This document shows positions 8,068 to 16,415 of a DNA stretch of 64,000 nucleotides, one piece after another (position 1 is the first letter of the stretch; each line of letters begins with the position of its first letter). Made by a program: the position numbers and the translations under genes. The notes beneath the pieces were generated by a model. The model did not search any database, was not told where the DNA came from, and worked only from the letters and a program-made list of their open reading frames with translations. This DNA is from Streptomyces spiramyceticus (GTDB taxonomy: Bacteria > Actinomycetota > Actinomycetes > Streptomycetales > Streptomycetaceae), in NCBI RefSeq assembly GCF_028807635.1, contig NZ_JARBAX010000001.1, forward strand, positions 4,265,501 through 4,329,500. Reading direction: 5' to 3'.

Positions 8068-8172
8068 GTCCCTGAGCTGCGGGCGGGGGCTCCTCAACTC
8101 TGGATCGGCGAGACCGAACGCGAGCCGGACTATTTCGGCAGGCCCGCGTGCGAGGGCGACCAGGACGGGTGA
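8068..8172 (+). pseudogene. C-terminal relic of a paralogue of the upstream membrane protein
   Basis: In frame from 8068 to TGA 8170-8172 the sequence reads VPELRAGAPQLWIGETEREPDYFG, then RPACEGDQDG. This matches the end of the 7366-8022 protein (VPHLWLGESERERGHLGLP) in length and spacing: LW(I/L)GE(T/S)ERE is shared. There is no start codon or upstream domain, so it is a 35-codon fragment of a second copy, left by tandem duplication and deletion. Confidence 0.6.
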
Positions 8173-8221
8173 CGCGCGAGGCCGACCGGGCCTCGCGCCC
8201 CGCTACCCCTTGGCCTTGCTC

Positions 8222-8797
8222 CTATTGCTCCTCTTGCTGCAGGGCCGTGAGGGTTGCGTCGAGGTCGGCGGGGCGGGGCCGGTTGTGGGGGAGCTTGGCG
8301 AGGACTGCGGCCATGCCGCAGGTGTTGGTGGCGGCGGAGAAGACGAGGCCGGCACCGATGGCGGCGGAGAGCCAGCGGGCGGGCCGGTAGCGGGCGCCGA
8401 CGGCGAGGCCGAGGACCACGAGTCAACCGGCGGCGAGTCGGACCTGGCGTTCCATGGCCCAGACCGCGGTTGCGCCGTCGGGGCGGTGCAGGGCGTGCCC
8501 CTGCTCGGCCCAGGCGGTGGTGCCGCCGGTGAGGGTTGCGGCGGCGATGCCGGCAGCGGCCAGCTCTTGGCAGGCGGTGGCGGAGCGGTTGCCCGAGGCG
8601 CAGACGATGAGCAGGTCGCCGCGGGCGGCTGCGGCCTTGAGGGCGGGCAGGGCGGTGCGGACGTGGTCCAGGGGGATGTTGTGGGCGCCGGGGACGTGGC
8701 CTGCGGCGTATTCGCCGGCGGTACGTACGTCAATGACAGTGTAGTCGGCCAGGCGGGGTGCTGCCTGGGCGGGAATTACAGCGGTGGGGGCGGTCAT
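8222..8797 (-). pseudogene. Rhodanese + membrane-domain (DUF2892) protein split by an in-frame TGA
   Basis: Read continuously, this is a 191-codon gene. Residues 1-110 are a rhodanese domain with the catalytic loop CASGNRSA (active Cys in LLIVCASGNRS) and the entry motif YTVIDVRTAGEYAAGHVPGA. Residues 127-160 form a DUF2892-like membrane hairpin (LVVLGLAVG, WLSAAIGAGLVFSAATNTCGMA) with the NTCGM motif. Between them codon 125 at 8423-8425 is TGA; the frame resumes immediately (AAG-stop-LVVLGLAVG). A TCA to TGA change would explain it. As it stands the product is a soluble 124-aa rhodanese and the membrane part is lost or separately started at GTG 8419. Confidence 0.8.
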
Positions 8798-8917
8798 GTG
8801 CGGTGGTCCTTTCGCTTGCGGGTCGGCCGGGGCAGGCCTGTCGTGATCGCGATGCGGCTGTTGTCGCGGAGTAACTTCCGCTGAGGCGGGCGGACTTCAC
8901 CCCCTCTGATCTCATGT

Positions 8918-9070
8918 CATCGGCATGGCATGGCATCGGACGCGTGACGAGAATGCGCGGCGGTGTGAACTCCAACGAGGTCGCAGCCACCACGGCATCG
9001 ATGGCGTAATTGTGTCCGTGGAGCCCCGCGTCATGCAGGAGGTCAACGGCGTGCCACCTGATGGGCCCAG
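8918..9070 (-). pseudogene. Decayed copy of a PIN-domain (VapC-like) gene
   Basis: On the minus strand the translation WHAVDLLHDAGLHGH, then NYAIDAVVAATSLEF and PPRILVT aligns without gaps to the C-terminal half of the intact PIN protein at 806-1222 (WQAIDLLRNANLHGH, KYAIDSVVAATALGY, GPRIVVT). The N-terminal half, the final TSDVDDINKL block and any antitoxin gene are missing, so the fragment cannot encode a functional toxin. Confidence 0.7.
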
Positions 9071-9104
9071 CCCCGGACCTCCTGGGGGTGCGGGACAGAG
9101 TGCC

Positions 9105-10289
9105 TCAGTCCCGTACGTCCCGCGGGACCTGATCGGCCGCAGCATCGGCCACTGCGGACGATGCCGCCGCCGCATGGCACGCGCCCCGGCCGTCCGCGCG
9201 GGCGACGATACGGGCTGCCTCGATACGTACGGCAGCCTCCGTCCCGTCGCTGACCGCAGGCACGCCGGCCGCTGCGGCGAGGGTGCCCGTCTCGTCGTAC
9301 ACGACTTGCAGGCGCGGCCATGCCGACGGCGGGAACGCCTGGCGCAGGCAGTTCGCGAGGTCGGCCACGACGAGCCGTGCCAGCGGCGTCAGCTCGTCCG
9401 GGTCGCCGGTGACCAGGACGGCGGTCACCCGCGCCCCGGGCCGTGCGGCCCGTACCGCTTCTTCGGCGGCTTCGAGCCGGTGCAGCCCGAGGACTGCCAC
9501 AACGCCGTCGTCCGTGAGCCGCGCGGGCTCGCCGCGTACCGCGTCGAACGCGGGCGGCGGGGACCACGGGGCGTCGGCCGGGCGGGCCTGCGGGATGTAG
9601 GGGAGGTGGGGCGGGGGCCATACGTCGCCGAGGTCGAGGTCCGCCAGCTGCTCGCAGGCGCTGATTACGTTGAAGGGGTCGACGAAGCCGGGGGCGGCGG
9701 CGGAGAGCTGACCGGCACCGTAGAGGGTGGTGAGGGCGGCTTCGGCTACGCGTACTTGGCGGGGGCGGCCAGGTGGCGTGCTGGGCGGCGTGGCGGGCGG
9801 GTGCAGGCCCTTCGGAGCGAGGCGCTCCAGGGCCAGGCCGAGCAGGATCGCGTCCAGCTTCATCAGCTGCGCGAAGGGTCTCTGGATCCGCTCCTCGGCG
9901 AGGATCTCGGGCATCACATGCATGCCGAGCCGCGCGGCTCCGTGCGGCTCGTGGGCGACGCCGGTCTCGGTGAGCGGCAGCCGGGCGACCCATGCGCGGG
10001 CGAGCGCGCCCAGTGCGTCGCGGGGGGTAGGACTTCGCTCAGGCGCAGGCTCCGTATGCGAAGGGGTGGGTGCGGGCGCGTGCTCGGCGAGGTCGGCCAG
10101 TACCGCGAAGTAGAGGGCCCTTTTGCCGGGGAAGTTGGAGTACACCGCGCCACGGGTCAGCCCCGCACGCCCGGCGATGCCGTCCACCTTGGCGTCCCGG
10201 AAGCCGCGCTCGGCGAACTCGTCCCTGGCGGCGGCCAGCACCCTGGCACGGTTGCGCTGCTGCAGCTCCGCCCTGCTGAGCCGGCCCAT
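9105..10289 (-). CDS. TetR-family regulator with a thioredoxin-like C-terminal half
   Basis: About 394 aa from ATG 10289 (ATG 10298 also possible), nearly twice the usual TetR length. Residues 8-58 form the HTH: RARVLAAARDEFAERGF, then IAGRAGLTRGAVYSNF. A helical ligand domain runs to about 210. The last 170 residues do not fit TetR: RVTAVLVTGDPDELTPLARLV, LQVVYDETGTLAAAAGVPAV and RIEAARIVARADG look like the strand-helix order of a peroxiredoxin/thioredoxin-like fold (VVYDE.G.LAA..GV...), but no Cys-x-x-Cys is present. It is divergent from the clpX-like gene at 10424 and probably controls it through the palindrome at 10368-10394. Confidence 0.75.
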   Translation of the reverse strand: MGRLSRAELQQRNRARVLAAARDEFAERGFRDAKVDGIAGRAGLTRGAVYSNFPGKRALYFAVLADLAEHAPAPTPSHTEPAPERSPTPRDALGALARAWVARLPLTETGVAHEPHGAARLGMHVMPEILAEERIQRPFAQLMKLDAILLGLALERLAPKGLHPPATPPSTPPGRPRQVRVAEAALTTLYGAGQLSAAAPGFVDPFNVISACEQLADLDLGDVWPPPHLPYIPQARPADAPWSPPPAFDAVRGEPARLTDDGVVAVLGLHRLEAAEEAVRAARPGARVTAVLVTGDPDELTPLARLVVADLANCLRQAFPPSAWPRLQVVYDETGTLAAAAGVPAVSDGTEAAVRIEAARIVARADGRGACHAAAASSAVADAAADQVPRDVRD

Positions 10290-10367
10290 GGTCCTCACTC
10301 GTCTGTCGCGCTGCCGTGCGTTGCTGTCGTACCGGCTTCAAGATACCGTCGGCGTTCAGATGGTGAC

Positions 10368-10394
10368 GTCATATGTTCTGGACATTCCAATGAC
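10368..10394. promoter_or_regulatory. Candidate operator between tetR and clpX-like gene
   Basis: An interrupted palindrome GTCAT-ATGT-TCTGG-ACAT-(TCCA)-ATGAC lies in the 134-base divergent region, 30 bases before the GTG of the clpX-like gene. Inner half sites ATGT/ACAT and outer GTCAT/ATGAC are perfect inverted repeats apart from a small spacer difference. Position and symmetry fit a TetR dimer site; the assignment is inference. Confidence 0.5.
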
Positions 10395-10423
10395 GCGAAC
10401 CACTGGTGAGGAGACGTTTCCGA

Positions 10424-11676
10424 GTGCTCAAGTGCACGTTCTGCGCGAAGACCCAGAAGCAGGTCAACAAACTGATCGCGGGCCCGAGCCCGCTCTGCAT
10501 CTGCGACGAATGCGTCCGGCTCTGCACCGAGCTCATCATGGAAGACCGCAACGACACCGCTTCCTCCTCCACCGAGGACGGGCCGCTGGACCTGCCGACA
10601 CCACGCGAGATCTTCGAGTTCCTCGGGCAGTACGTCGTGGGGCAGGACGCCGCCAAGAAGACGCTCGCGGTGGCCGTCTACAACCACTACAAACGCATCC
10701 AGCCGGCCACCACCACCCGGGACGAGCCGGTCGTGGAGCTGGGCAAGTCCAACATCCTGCTGCTGGGTCCGACCGGCTGCGGCAAGACGTACCTCGTCCA
10801 GACGCTCGCCCGGATGCTCGACGTGCCGTTCGCGATCGCCGACGCGACGGCGCTGACGGAGGCGGGGTATGTCGGCGAGGACGTGGAGAACATCCTTCTG
10901 AAACTGGTCCAGGCCGCCGACTACGACGTCAAGAAGGCTGAGACCGGGATCATCTACATCGACGAGATCGACAAGGTCGCACGCAGGAGCGAGAACCCCT
11001 CGATCACGCGAGACGTCTCCGGCGAGGGCGTACAGCAGGCGCTCCTCAAGATTCTCGAAGGCACGACGGCCTCGGTCGCACCGCAGGGCGGCCGCAAGCA
11101 CCCGCAGCAGGAGTTCATCCAGCTCGACACGACGAACGTGCTGTTCATCGTGGGTGGTGCCTTCTCCGGCCTGGAGCAGATCATCGAACAGCGGGCCAGC
11201 CGCAAGAGCATCGGCTTCGGCGCGGCAATCCGTACCGAGGACGACGAGCGGGATGCGGATGCCCTGGCCGAGGTCATGCCGGAGGACCTTCTCAAGTTCG
11301 GCCTGATCCCGGAGCTCGTCGGCCGGCTCCCGGTGGTGTCCACCGTTCAGCCACTGGACCGGGCGGCACTGATGCGGATCCTCGTCGAGCCCCGCAACTC
11401 ACTGATCAAGCAGTACCAGAAGCTCTTCCAAATCGACGGCGTGCAACTGGAGTCACCGACGACGCGATCGGTGCGATCGCGGACCAAGCCCTGCTGCGTC
11501 GCACCGGCGCGCGAGCGGTCCGCGCCATTCTGGAAGAGGTCCTGCTCAACGTGATGTACGAGGTGCCGAGCCGCGACGACGTCGCCCGCGTAGTGGTCGA
11601 CCACGACACGGTGCTCAACAACGTCGTCCCCACACTGGTGCCCCGCGACCACCCCGACGAAAAGAAGTCCGCCTGA
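10424..11676 (+). pseudogene. Second ClpX-like AAA+ unfoldase gene with a frameshift
   Basis: From GTG 10424 (GGAG about 10 bases upstream) the product has the ClpX order: zinc finger CTFC...CICDEC (residues 4-30), Walker A GPTGCGKT, pore loop GYVGED, Walker B IIYIDEID, the ClpP-docking IGFGA loop and the [14 protein letters not shown] sensor region. At 11450-11453 the normal ClpX text DGVQLEFTDDA is broken: GAGTCACC lacks one base relative to GAG TTC ACC. After a +1 correction the frame continues [19 protein letters not shown] and ends at TGA 11674-11676 with DHPDEKKSA. Uncorrected, it terminates at 11554 with about 35 wrong residues. ClpX normally sits next to clpP; this copy is alone, beside a TetR gene. 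Confidence 0.85.
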
Positions 11677-12569
11677 GGGGCGGGGGCGAGGCGGGGCGAG
11701 GCGGGGCGAGGGAGGCCGACCGGTCCGGCATGGCCAGCTCGCCCCAGGGCAGGGGCGTGCCGGGCCCGGGGCGCTGGTTGCTTCTGCCGTGGGGGCCGCC
11801 TTTTCGTAAGTGTGGCGCCGGAGGCCCGCCGGTAAAGGGCGCTCCTTCGTCGCGTCGCCTGCGGCGATGTCGCTGCGCTCCACCCTTGACCGCCGCTCCT
11901 CCGCCGCATTCTTTAAGGGGGGCGGCCCCCGGGGGCGGGCCCACGGGGATGCTGGGATCGCGGATGTTCGCCGTTGCCGGGCGGCGGGTCCGTGGATGGC
12001 TGCACGCACCACGTCTTGGGGCGGCCCCGCAGATCTCGGCGCCCACCCCCGTCTGTTGGTGCGACACCACACTTCCACCGCCACAGCCGCACCCACGCCG
12101 GTGCTCGGCTGGACCGGTCGGCCGACTGGCGAGTTGTCGTGACTGGCGGGTGGGGCGCACCACTTGAATGGGGTGACGCCGCTGAGTTCGGCGCCCACCC
12201 CGTCCGGTGGTCGGCTGAGACGCATGCCCCGTTGTCGGGCTGACTGGGTGGTGCGCCCCAGGTTCGGGGAGAGGCGGAGCTCGGTTCGGCGGGCGGCGGC
12301 CTGGCGGGTGATGGTGTCGGCTTGGTGGGAGGTGAGCACCAGGCGCGGGCGGTGCGAGCCCGGCTCGACGGGTGGTGGCTCGACGGGTGGTGACCAGGCG
12401 GATGATGGCGCGCTCGATGGGCGGCGGCCCAGCGGCTGGTGGTGTTGGCCGGGTGGGTGGTGGGCACGGCGGGCCGGGCGGTCCTGCCGATTCGGCGGGC
12501 GCGGCTTTAAGCAGCGATGGATCAGGCTTTGAGCGGACAGACGCCCCCCGGCAGGTTGAAAACGGTTCT

Positions 12570-12660
12570 GCGCGACCCCTTGTGTGCGGAAGAAGACACC
12601 GTCAGAGCCGGTACCGGGTCTTGCGGTGTCCTGTTCCACACACAAGACGCTTTCGGAAGT
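12570..12660. repeat. Central imperfect palindrome of the inverted-repeat zone
   Basis: Around CCGGTACCGG (12608-12617) the flanks mirror each other: CTTGTGTGCGGAAGAAGACACCG on the left and CGGTGTCCTGTTCCACACACAAG on the right. About 27 of 35 positions pair on each arm by eye. It could form a long cruciform or RNA hairpin. Confidence 0.7.
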
Positions 12661-12895
12661 CCCCCCAGCCTCCTCAGTCTCATGAGGCTCTCTGCGTACA
12701 GCCGGTGGGTGGATGCTGGCCCGCCCGTTCGCTAAACCGGCGGGGTCACTTGCTGAGCTGCTGCGCGCACCATCGCGCAAGCCGCCGCCTGCCGGGCAGT
12801 CGTCACTGCTCATCGGCCTGACGCGTGCCGACCTAGCGGCATTGCCCGACCGAGGACGGCGCGCACCCCCTAGCCGCCGCCCACGAGCGGACGTC

Positions 12896-12950
12896 ACCCT
12901 CCCCGGACCCTCCCCGGACCCTCCCCGGACCCTCCCCGGACCCTCCCCGG
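12896..12950. repeat. 11-bp tandem repeat
   Basis: Five consecutive units of CCCTCCCCGGA, period 11, inside the gene-free zone. Period 11 rules out a simple in-frame peptide repeat and fits slippage expansion. Confidence 0.85.
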
Positions 12951-13589
12951 CCTGGTGCGCCACTGCCCACCGGCCCACCGGCCAGCCGCCCGCTGAACCC
13001 AGCGCATCGCTCGCCGGTAAGGCGCACCATCCCCAAGCCGCCACCCGCGAACCGGGCCTCGACACTCCCCGGCCTGGGGCGTACCACTCATCAAGTCACC
13101 ACCCGTCGAGCCGGGTCTTGACACTCCCCGGACCTGGTGCGCACCGCCCACTAAGCCGCAGCCCGCCGAACCGGTCTCTGCCAGTCCCTCAGCCTGGTGC
13201 GCTCCGCCCACCCAGTCCAGTTACGGGGCATGAGTCTCAGCCGATCACTGGGCGGGGTGGGCGCTGAGCCGGGCCGGGTCGCCCCGTTCAACTGGTGCGT
13301 CCCACTCACCGGGCCGCCGCCCGGCAGCGAGAGTCGAGCAGCGAACACAGCTGTTCCGGGGCCCCGCCCCGGGGGCCGCCCCCCGTGAAGAACTAGCGGT
13401 GGAGGGGTGGGTGTCAAGGGTGGCCCGTAGGGTCATCGCGCAGCGACGCGACCGCAGGGAGCGCCCTTTACAGCCGGCCCGGAACCGCCAAACTCCCGAA
13501 AAGGGCGGCCCCATACCAGAAGCAACCAACGCCCCTGGCTGGGCCAGCCCCGCCCCCGGCCGTAGCCGGGTTGTTGTTCGCCCTTCCTG

Positions 13590-13932
13590 GGGCGAGCCAG
13601 CCGCGCACGTCGGGTTCGATCTCGGCCTCAGCCCGGCCGGGCTCCTGGAAGTAGGAGACGTAGAACTCCTCTTCCCCACCCATCTGCGCGAAGGCCTTGC
13701 TGGGCCTCGGTCCGCCGCGCGGGGCGTAGGGGACACTGAGCAGCCCCACCGCACGGAAGACGTCCAGCAGGACCAGGGCGGAGTTGGCGGCGATCGTCGA
13801 TCCCCAGTCGTGGCCGACGATCAACGCGGACTGTTCGCCCAGGGCGTGCACCACCGCGGCGTTGTCCTCCACCAGGTCGACCATCCGGTACGCATCCGTG
13901 TCCCCGTGCGCCGAGATCGGTGCCGCAATCAT
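13590..13932 (-). pseudogene. Alpha/beta-hydrolase (epoxide-hydrolase-like) fragment
   Basis: The minus-strand frame contains DAYRMVDLVEDNAAVVHALGE, then the nucleophile elbow IVGHDWGSTIAANSALV and VGLLSVPYAPRGGPRP and YVSYFQEPGRAEAEIEPDVRGWL. These are residues about 80-180 of a 300-residue epoxide-hydrolase-type protein. The N-terminal HG-oxyanion part and the C-terminal catalytic His are both missing; at its 3' end the frame runs into the repeat arm at 13560. It is therefore a broken gene, probably cut by the rearrangement that made the inverted repeat. Confidence 0.7.
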
Positions 13933-14018
13933 GCGGGGGACGGCGCGGCCGTTGCGAGCCTTGTTGCCGCTTCAGCAAACCGCTCTGGGTGGTCGTATCT
14001 CACGCGTTCTGACGGTCC

Positions 14019-14405
14019 TCACGGTCGTGGGACCACGAGGTCGACCACGCCATGCCTGATCAGCCATTCGGTCAGTTCTTCAGAGCGCAGAAGCGGGAGC
14101 TCGCCATCCCATCGGTGCCAGTCCAAACCACCGCCCAAGTGATGTGTCAGTACACCTAGTACCGCGCCCAGTTCGCCTCGGACCATGAAGCTGACGTCTC
14201 CCAAGCACATGCAGGTGAAGGGAGCGGCTTCCAGTTCGACCTCCAAAAGGCCCGCCAACTCGGCGATCTCATTGACGCCTCCCACCATGACTGACCGTTC
14301 GCTTCCCTCAGGCCGCCGAGGGGATACTTCGATGGAACGGGCAGCCACCCACAGAGCATCCACCTGTCTCAGCGCCGCTGAATCCATGCCGTCTCCTCGT
14401 TTCAT
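14019..14405 (-). CDS. Hypothetical protein
   Basis: 128 aa from ATG 14405 (alternative ATG 14387). Visible features: GGVNEIAELAGLLEVELEAAPFTCMCLGDVSFMV and a C-terminal DWHRWDGELPLLRSEELTEWL. No leader or membrane span. The acidic, Trp-containing end resembles small immunity-like or antitoxin-like proteins, but no family was recognised. It lies 15 bases upstream... in transcription order it follows the AbiEi-like gene (stop 14421), so the two may be co-transcribed. Confidence 0.55.
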   Translation of the reverse strand: MKRGDGMDSAALRQVDALWVAARSIEVSPRRPEGSERSVMVGGVNEIAELAGLLEVELEAAPFTCMCLGDVSFMVRGELGAVLGVLTHHLGGGLDWHRWDGELPLLRSEELTEWLIRHGVVDLVVPRP

Positions 14406-14420
14406 GGCAACTGCCGTGTT

Positions 14421-15434
14421 TCACCCGCCAGCCAGCGACGTCAGTGCCTTGTGGATCTCGGCGATCATTGAGGCTGGTCGGCGGTAGACATCTACCGCAG
14501 TGAAGCGCAGGATCCTGCGGATTGGTGCGCAGCCAGCGAGTTCGTTGAAGCGGGCGACGTCGCGTTGGTGGGCTGCTCGGGTGCCGTGGTACGTGTAGCC
14601 CTCGATCTCCACTGCGAGGCCCTCCGCCCGGAACAGGAAGTCGACCGAGCGCCGTCGGCCTCCCGGCGGTCTGACTCCGACCTGTGACTCGGGGTGCAGT
14701 CCGGCGTCATGTATGCGCAGGCGGGCGAGGGTCTCGGGCGGTGAGCCGCTCTTCCGGTCGGCGAGAGCGAGCCAGGCGCGTGCCGTGCGTAGGCCTCGTC
14801 GAGGGCCGGACTCCAAGGCGGCGGCTACGGCGGCGGTATGCGTGAGGGCGGGGCGCTTTACGGTCATGTTGACCTGGAGCGGACGGATGGAGATCGCAGA
14901 ATCGACCGCGACCAGTGCCGAGTCCCGGGGGCCTGCGCGCAGCAGGTCCGCAAGGGCGCGGTTGACCGTGGTGACGCGGATGCCGGCGAGTGTTCCTGTG
15001 TCCCCCGCGGCTAGCGCTGGTGCCCGGCGCGTGCGGCCCGTCGACCGGGAGGCTCCTGGGTACGTGGTCGTGGTGGTCGGAGTGATGAAATCGAGCTTCA
15101 GGCCCGCCTCCACATTTCGGGCTTGGTCGGTTTCCCAGGGGAGTTCAATGGTGTGCAGCCACGCGGCCGTCCGGTGGCTGGCAACCAGTTCGGGGCGGGC
15201 CAATTGGATCGCGCGCAGCCGCACTGTGTGGTCGACCTCAAGTCCGGGCTCAGCCCAGGCCCCGCGATGAATCTGCGTCCAGCCCTCGCTCCGCAGACGT
15301 CTGTTGAAGCGGCGAACCGGCCACCCCAGCGCCACTGCCTGCTTGGTCAGCAGGATGCCGTGCTGTCGGCTGCCGGCCAGCGCGGACAGCGAGACCAGTC
15401 CGTCCGTTGCTTCTTCCCCCGTTGCACGTGTCAT
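14421..15434 (-). CDS. AbiEi-like protein with DUF559 endonuclease-like domain
   Basis: 337 aa. The N-terminal 90 residues (LLTKQAVALGWPVRRFNRRL, then EGWTQIHRGAWA) follow the winged-helix of AbiEi-type antitoxins of type IV toxin-antitoxin systems. The C-terminal part has the DUF559/Vsr-like nuclease pattern: RRRSVDFLFRAEGLAVEIEGYTYHG, with Asp and Glu-x-Glu as potential metal ligands, then a strand-helix RILRFTAVDVYRRP. In streptomycetes such proteins occur alone; no AbiEii nucleotidyltransferase is next to it here. Function as regulator or nuclease is untested. Confidence 0.7.
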   Translation of the reverse strand: MTRATGEEATDGLVSLSALAGSRQHGILLTKQAVALGWPVRRFNRRLRSEGWTQIHRGAWAEPGLEVDHTVRLRAIQLARPELVASHRTAAWLHTIELPWETDQARNVEAGLKLDFITPTTTTTYPGASRSTGRTRRAPALAAGDTGTLAGIRVTTVNRALADLLRAGPRDSALVAVDSAISIRPLQVNMTVKRPALTHTAAVAAALESGPRRGLRTARAWLALADRKSGSPPETLARLRIHDAGLHPESQVGVRPPGGRRRSVDFLFRAEGLAVEIEGYTYHGTRAAHQRDVARFNELAGCAPIRRILRFTAVDVYRRPASMIAEIHKALTSLAGG

Positions 15435-15582
15435 GGAATGAGCGTCGCAGTCGGCCTATGACCTCCGCGACCCCTGTGGATAACCTCGGTCAATTGGGTC
15501 TCCGGGCCCACGACGTACGGGCACATCGTTGTTACCGTGCGTGCGGTCAGTGGTCGAGTCGCACGCACGGGAGCGGTGAGTC

Positions 15583-16329
15583 GTGAAGGCACGTTCAGTA
15601 CGGGCAATGGCTGCGGCGGTGATGGCGGTGGTGGTTGTCTGTCTCACCTCGGCGTGCGGAGCTGACGGTGCGGATGCCGGGAAGGCCGACGTCGCTGACA
15701 AGAAGCCCGGCGCCTCGCCCACGGTGGCGAATCGGCCCGTCAGCAGTACCGGAAAGACGCTCAGCGAAGGTGAGTTGAAGAAGGTTGCCCTCGTGAGCGG
15801 TGACGTACCGGACTTTGTCGCCGCACCGCTGGAGGGCGGCGAGGAAACCGGTAAGGAGCGGGCCGAGCAGCCGGAGTGTCAGGCGCTGGCCGCCGTCATC
15901 AACGGTGCGCCCGAGCCCGCGCCCACCGCCACCGTCCAACGCACCCTCACGGACCAGTCCGAGGGGGGTACGGACGGCCAGACCGTCGTCACCGAGATCC
16001 TCACCTCGTATCCCAAGGGCGCCGCCGTACGCGTTCTGCGCGGCGTGAAGGACGCCATCGGTGCGTGCGCGGGCGGCTTCAGGACCACGACGGGCGACGA
16101 TGCTTCCACCTACACCGAGGTCAAGGAGCTGACCGCGCCGAAGGCGGGGCAGGAAGCGCTCGCGTATCAGGTCACCGGTTCCTTCGAGGGGACGAAGGTG
16201 CCGCTCGTCTTCCAGCTCGTACGCACCGGATCGACGGTCGTCATCCTCTACACCGCCAACTTCCTCGACTCCGAGACCCCCGAGATTCCTGCGGAAATCG
16301 CGACCGCTCAGGTCGCCAAACTGCCCTAG
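15583..16329 (+). CDS. Lipoprotein of unknown function
   Basis: 248 aa from GTG 15583. Residues 1-24 are a lipoprotein signal peptide with lipobox LTSAC (Cys about 24). The mature part is charged at first (ADAGKADVADKKPG), then forms a mixed alpha/beta domain with ECQALAAVINGAP and AIGACAGGF, a repeated layout of streptomycete lipoproteins in the LpqH/sensor-like class. It lies 86 bases before the polymorphic toxin gene in the same direction, so it may be part of that transcription unit, though nothing shows a functional tie. Confidence 0.75.
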   Translation: MKARSVRAMAAAVMAVVVVCLTSACGADGADAGKADVADKKPGASPTVANRPVSSTGKTLSEGELKKVALVSGDVPDFVAAPLEGGEETGKERAEQPECQALAAVINGAPEPAPTATVQRTLTDQSEGGTDGQTVVTEILTSYPKGAAVRVLRGVKDAIGACAGGFRTTTGDDASTYTEVKELTAPKAGQEALAYQVTGSFEGTKVPLVFQLVRTGSTVVILYTANFLDSETPEIPAEIATAQVAKLP

Positions 16330-16415
16330 CCGTCGGTGCGCGGCGGGCCGATTTGAGCCCGGGGTTGGGTCCGTGGGCCCATGCCCGTCAGTGACGTGCT
16401 CCGTACGGTCGCGGC

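Larger units (their letters stand above)
11677..13590. repeat. Gene-free 1.9 kb zone forming a large imperfect inverted repeat
   Basis: No open frame here has protein-like composition. Left arm (about 11785-12260) and right arm (about 13190-13520) are reverse complements with indels: GTAAAGGGCGCTCC at 11832 pairs with GGAGCGCCCTTTAC ending 13471; CACCCTTGAC pairs with GTCAAGGGTG; GGGGGGCGGCCCCCGGGG pairs on both sides; GTCGGCTGAGAC and CATGCCCCGTT near 12210-12230 pair with ACGGGGCATGAGTCTCAGCC at 13224. The middle holds its own palindrome around CCGGTACCGG. It lies between the broken clpX and a truncated hydrolase. Confidence 0.75.

Noticed and set aside
11347..13065. 572-aa minus-strand open frame over the gene-free zone
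   Set aside because: Composition is Pro/Arg/Gly-rich without domain pattern and it crosses the inverted repeat. The frame exists because stop codons are rare in GC-rich DNA.
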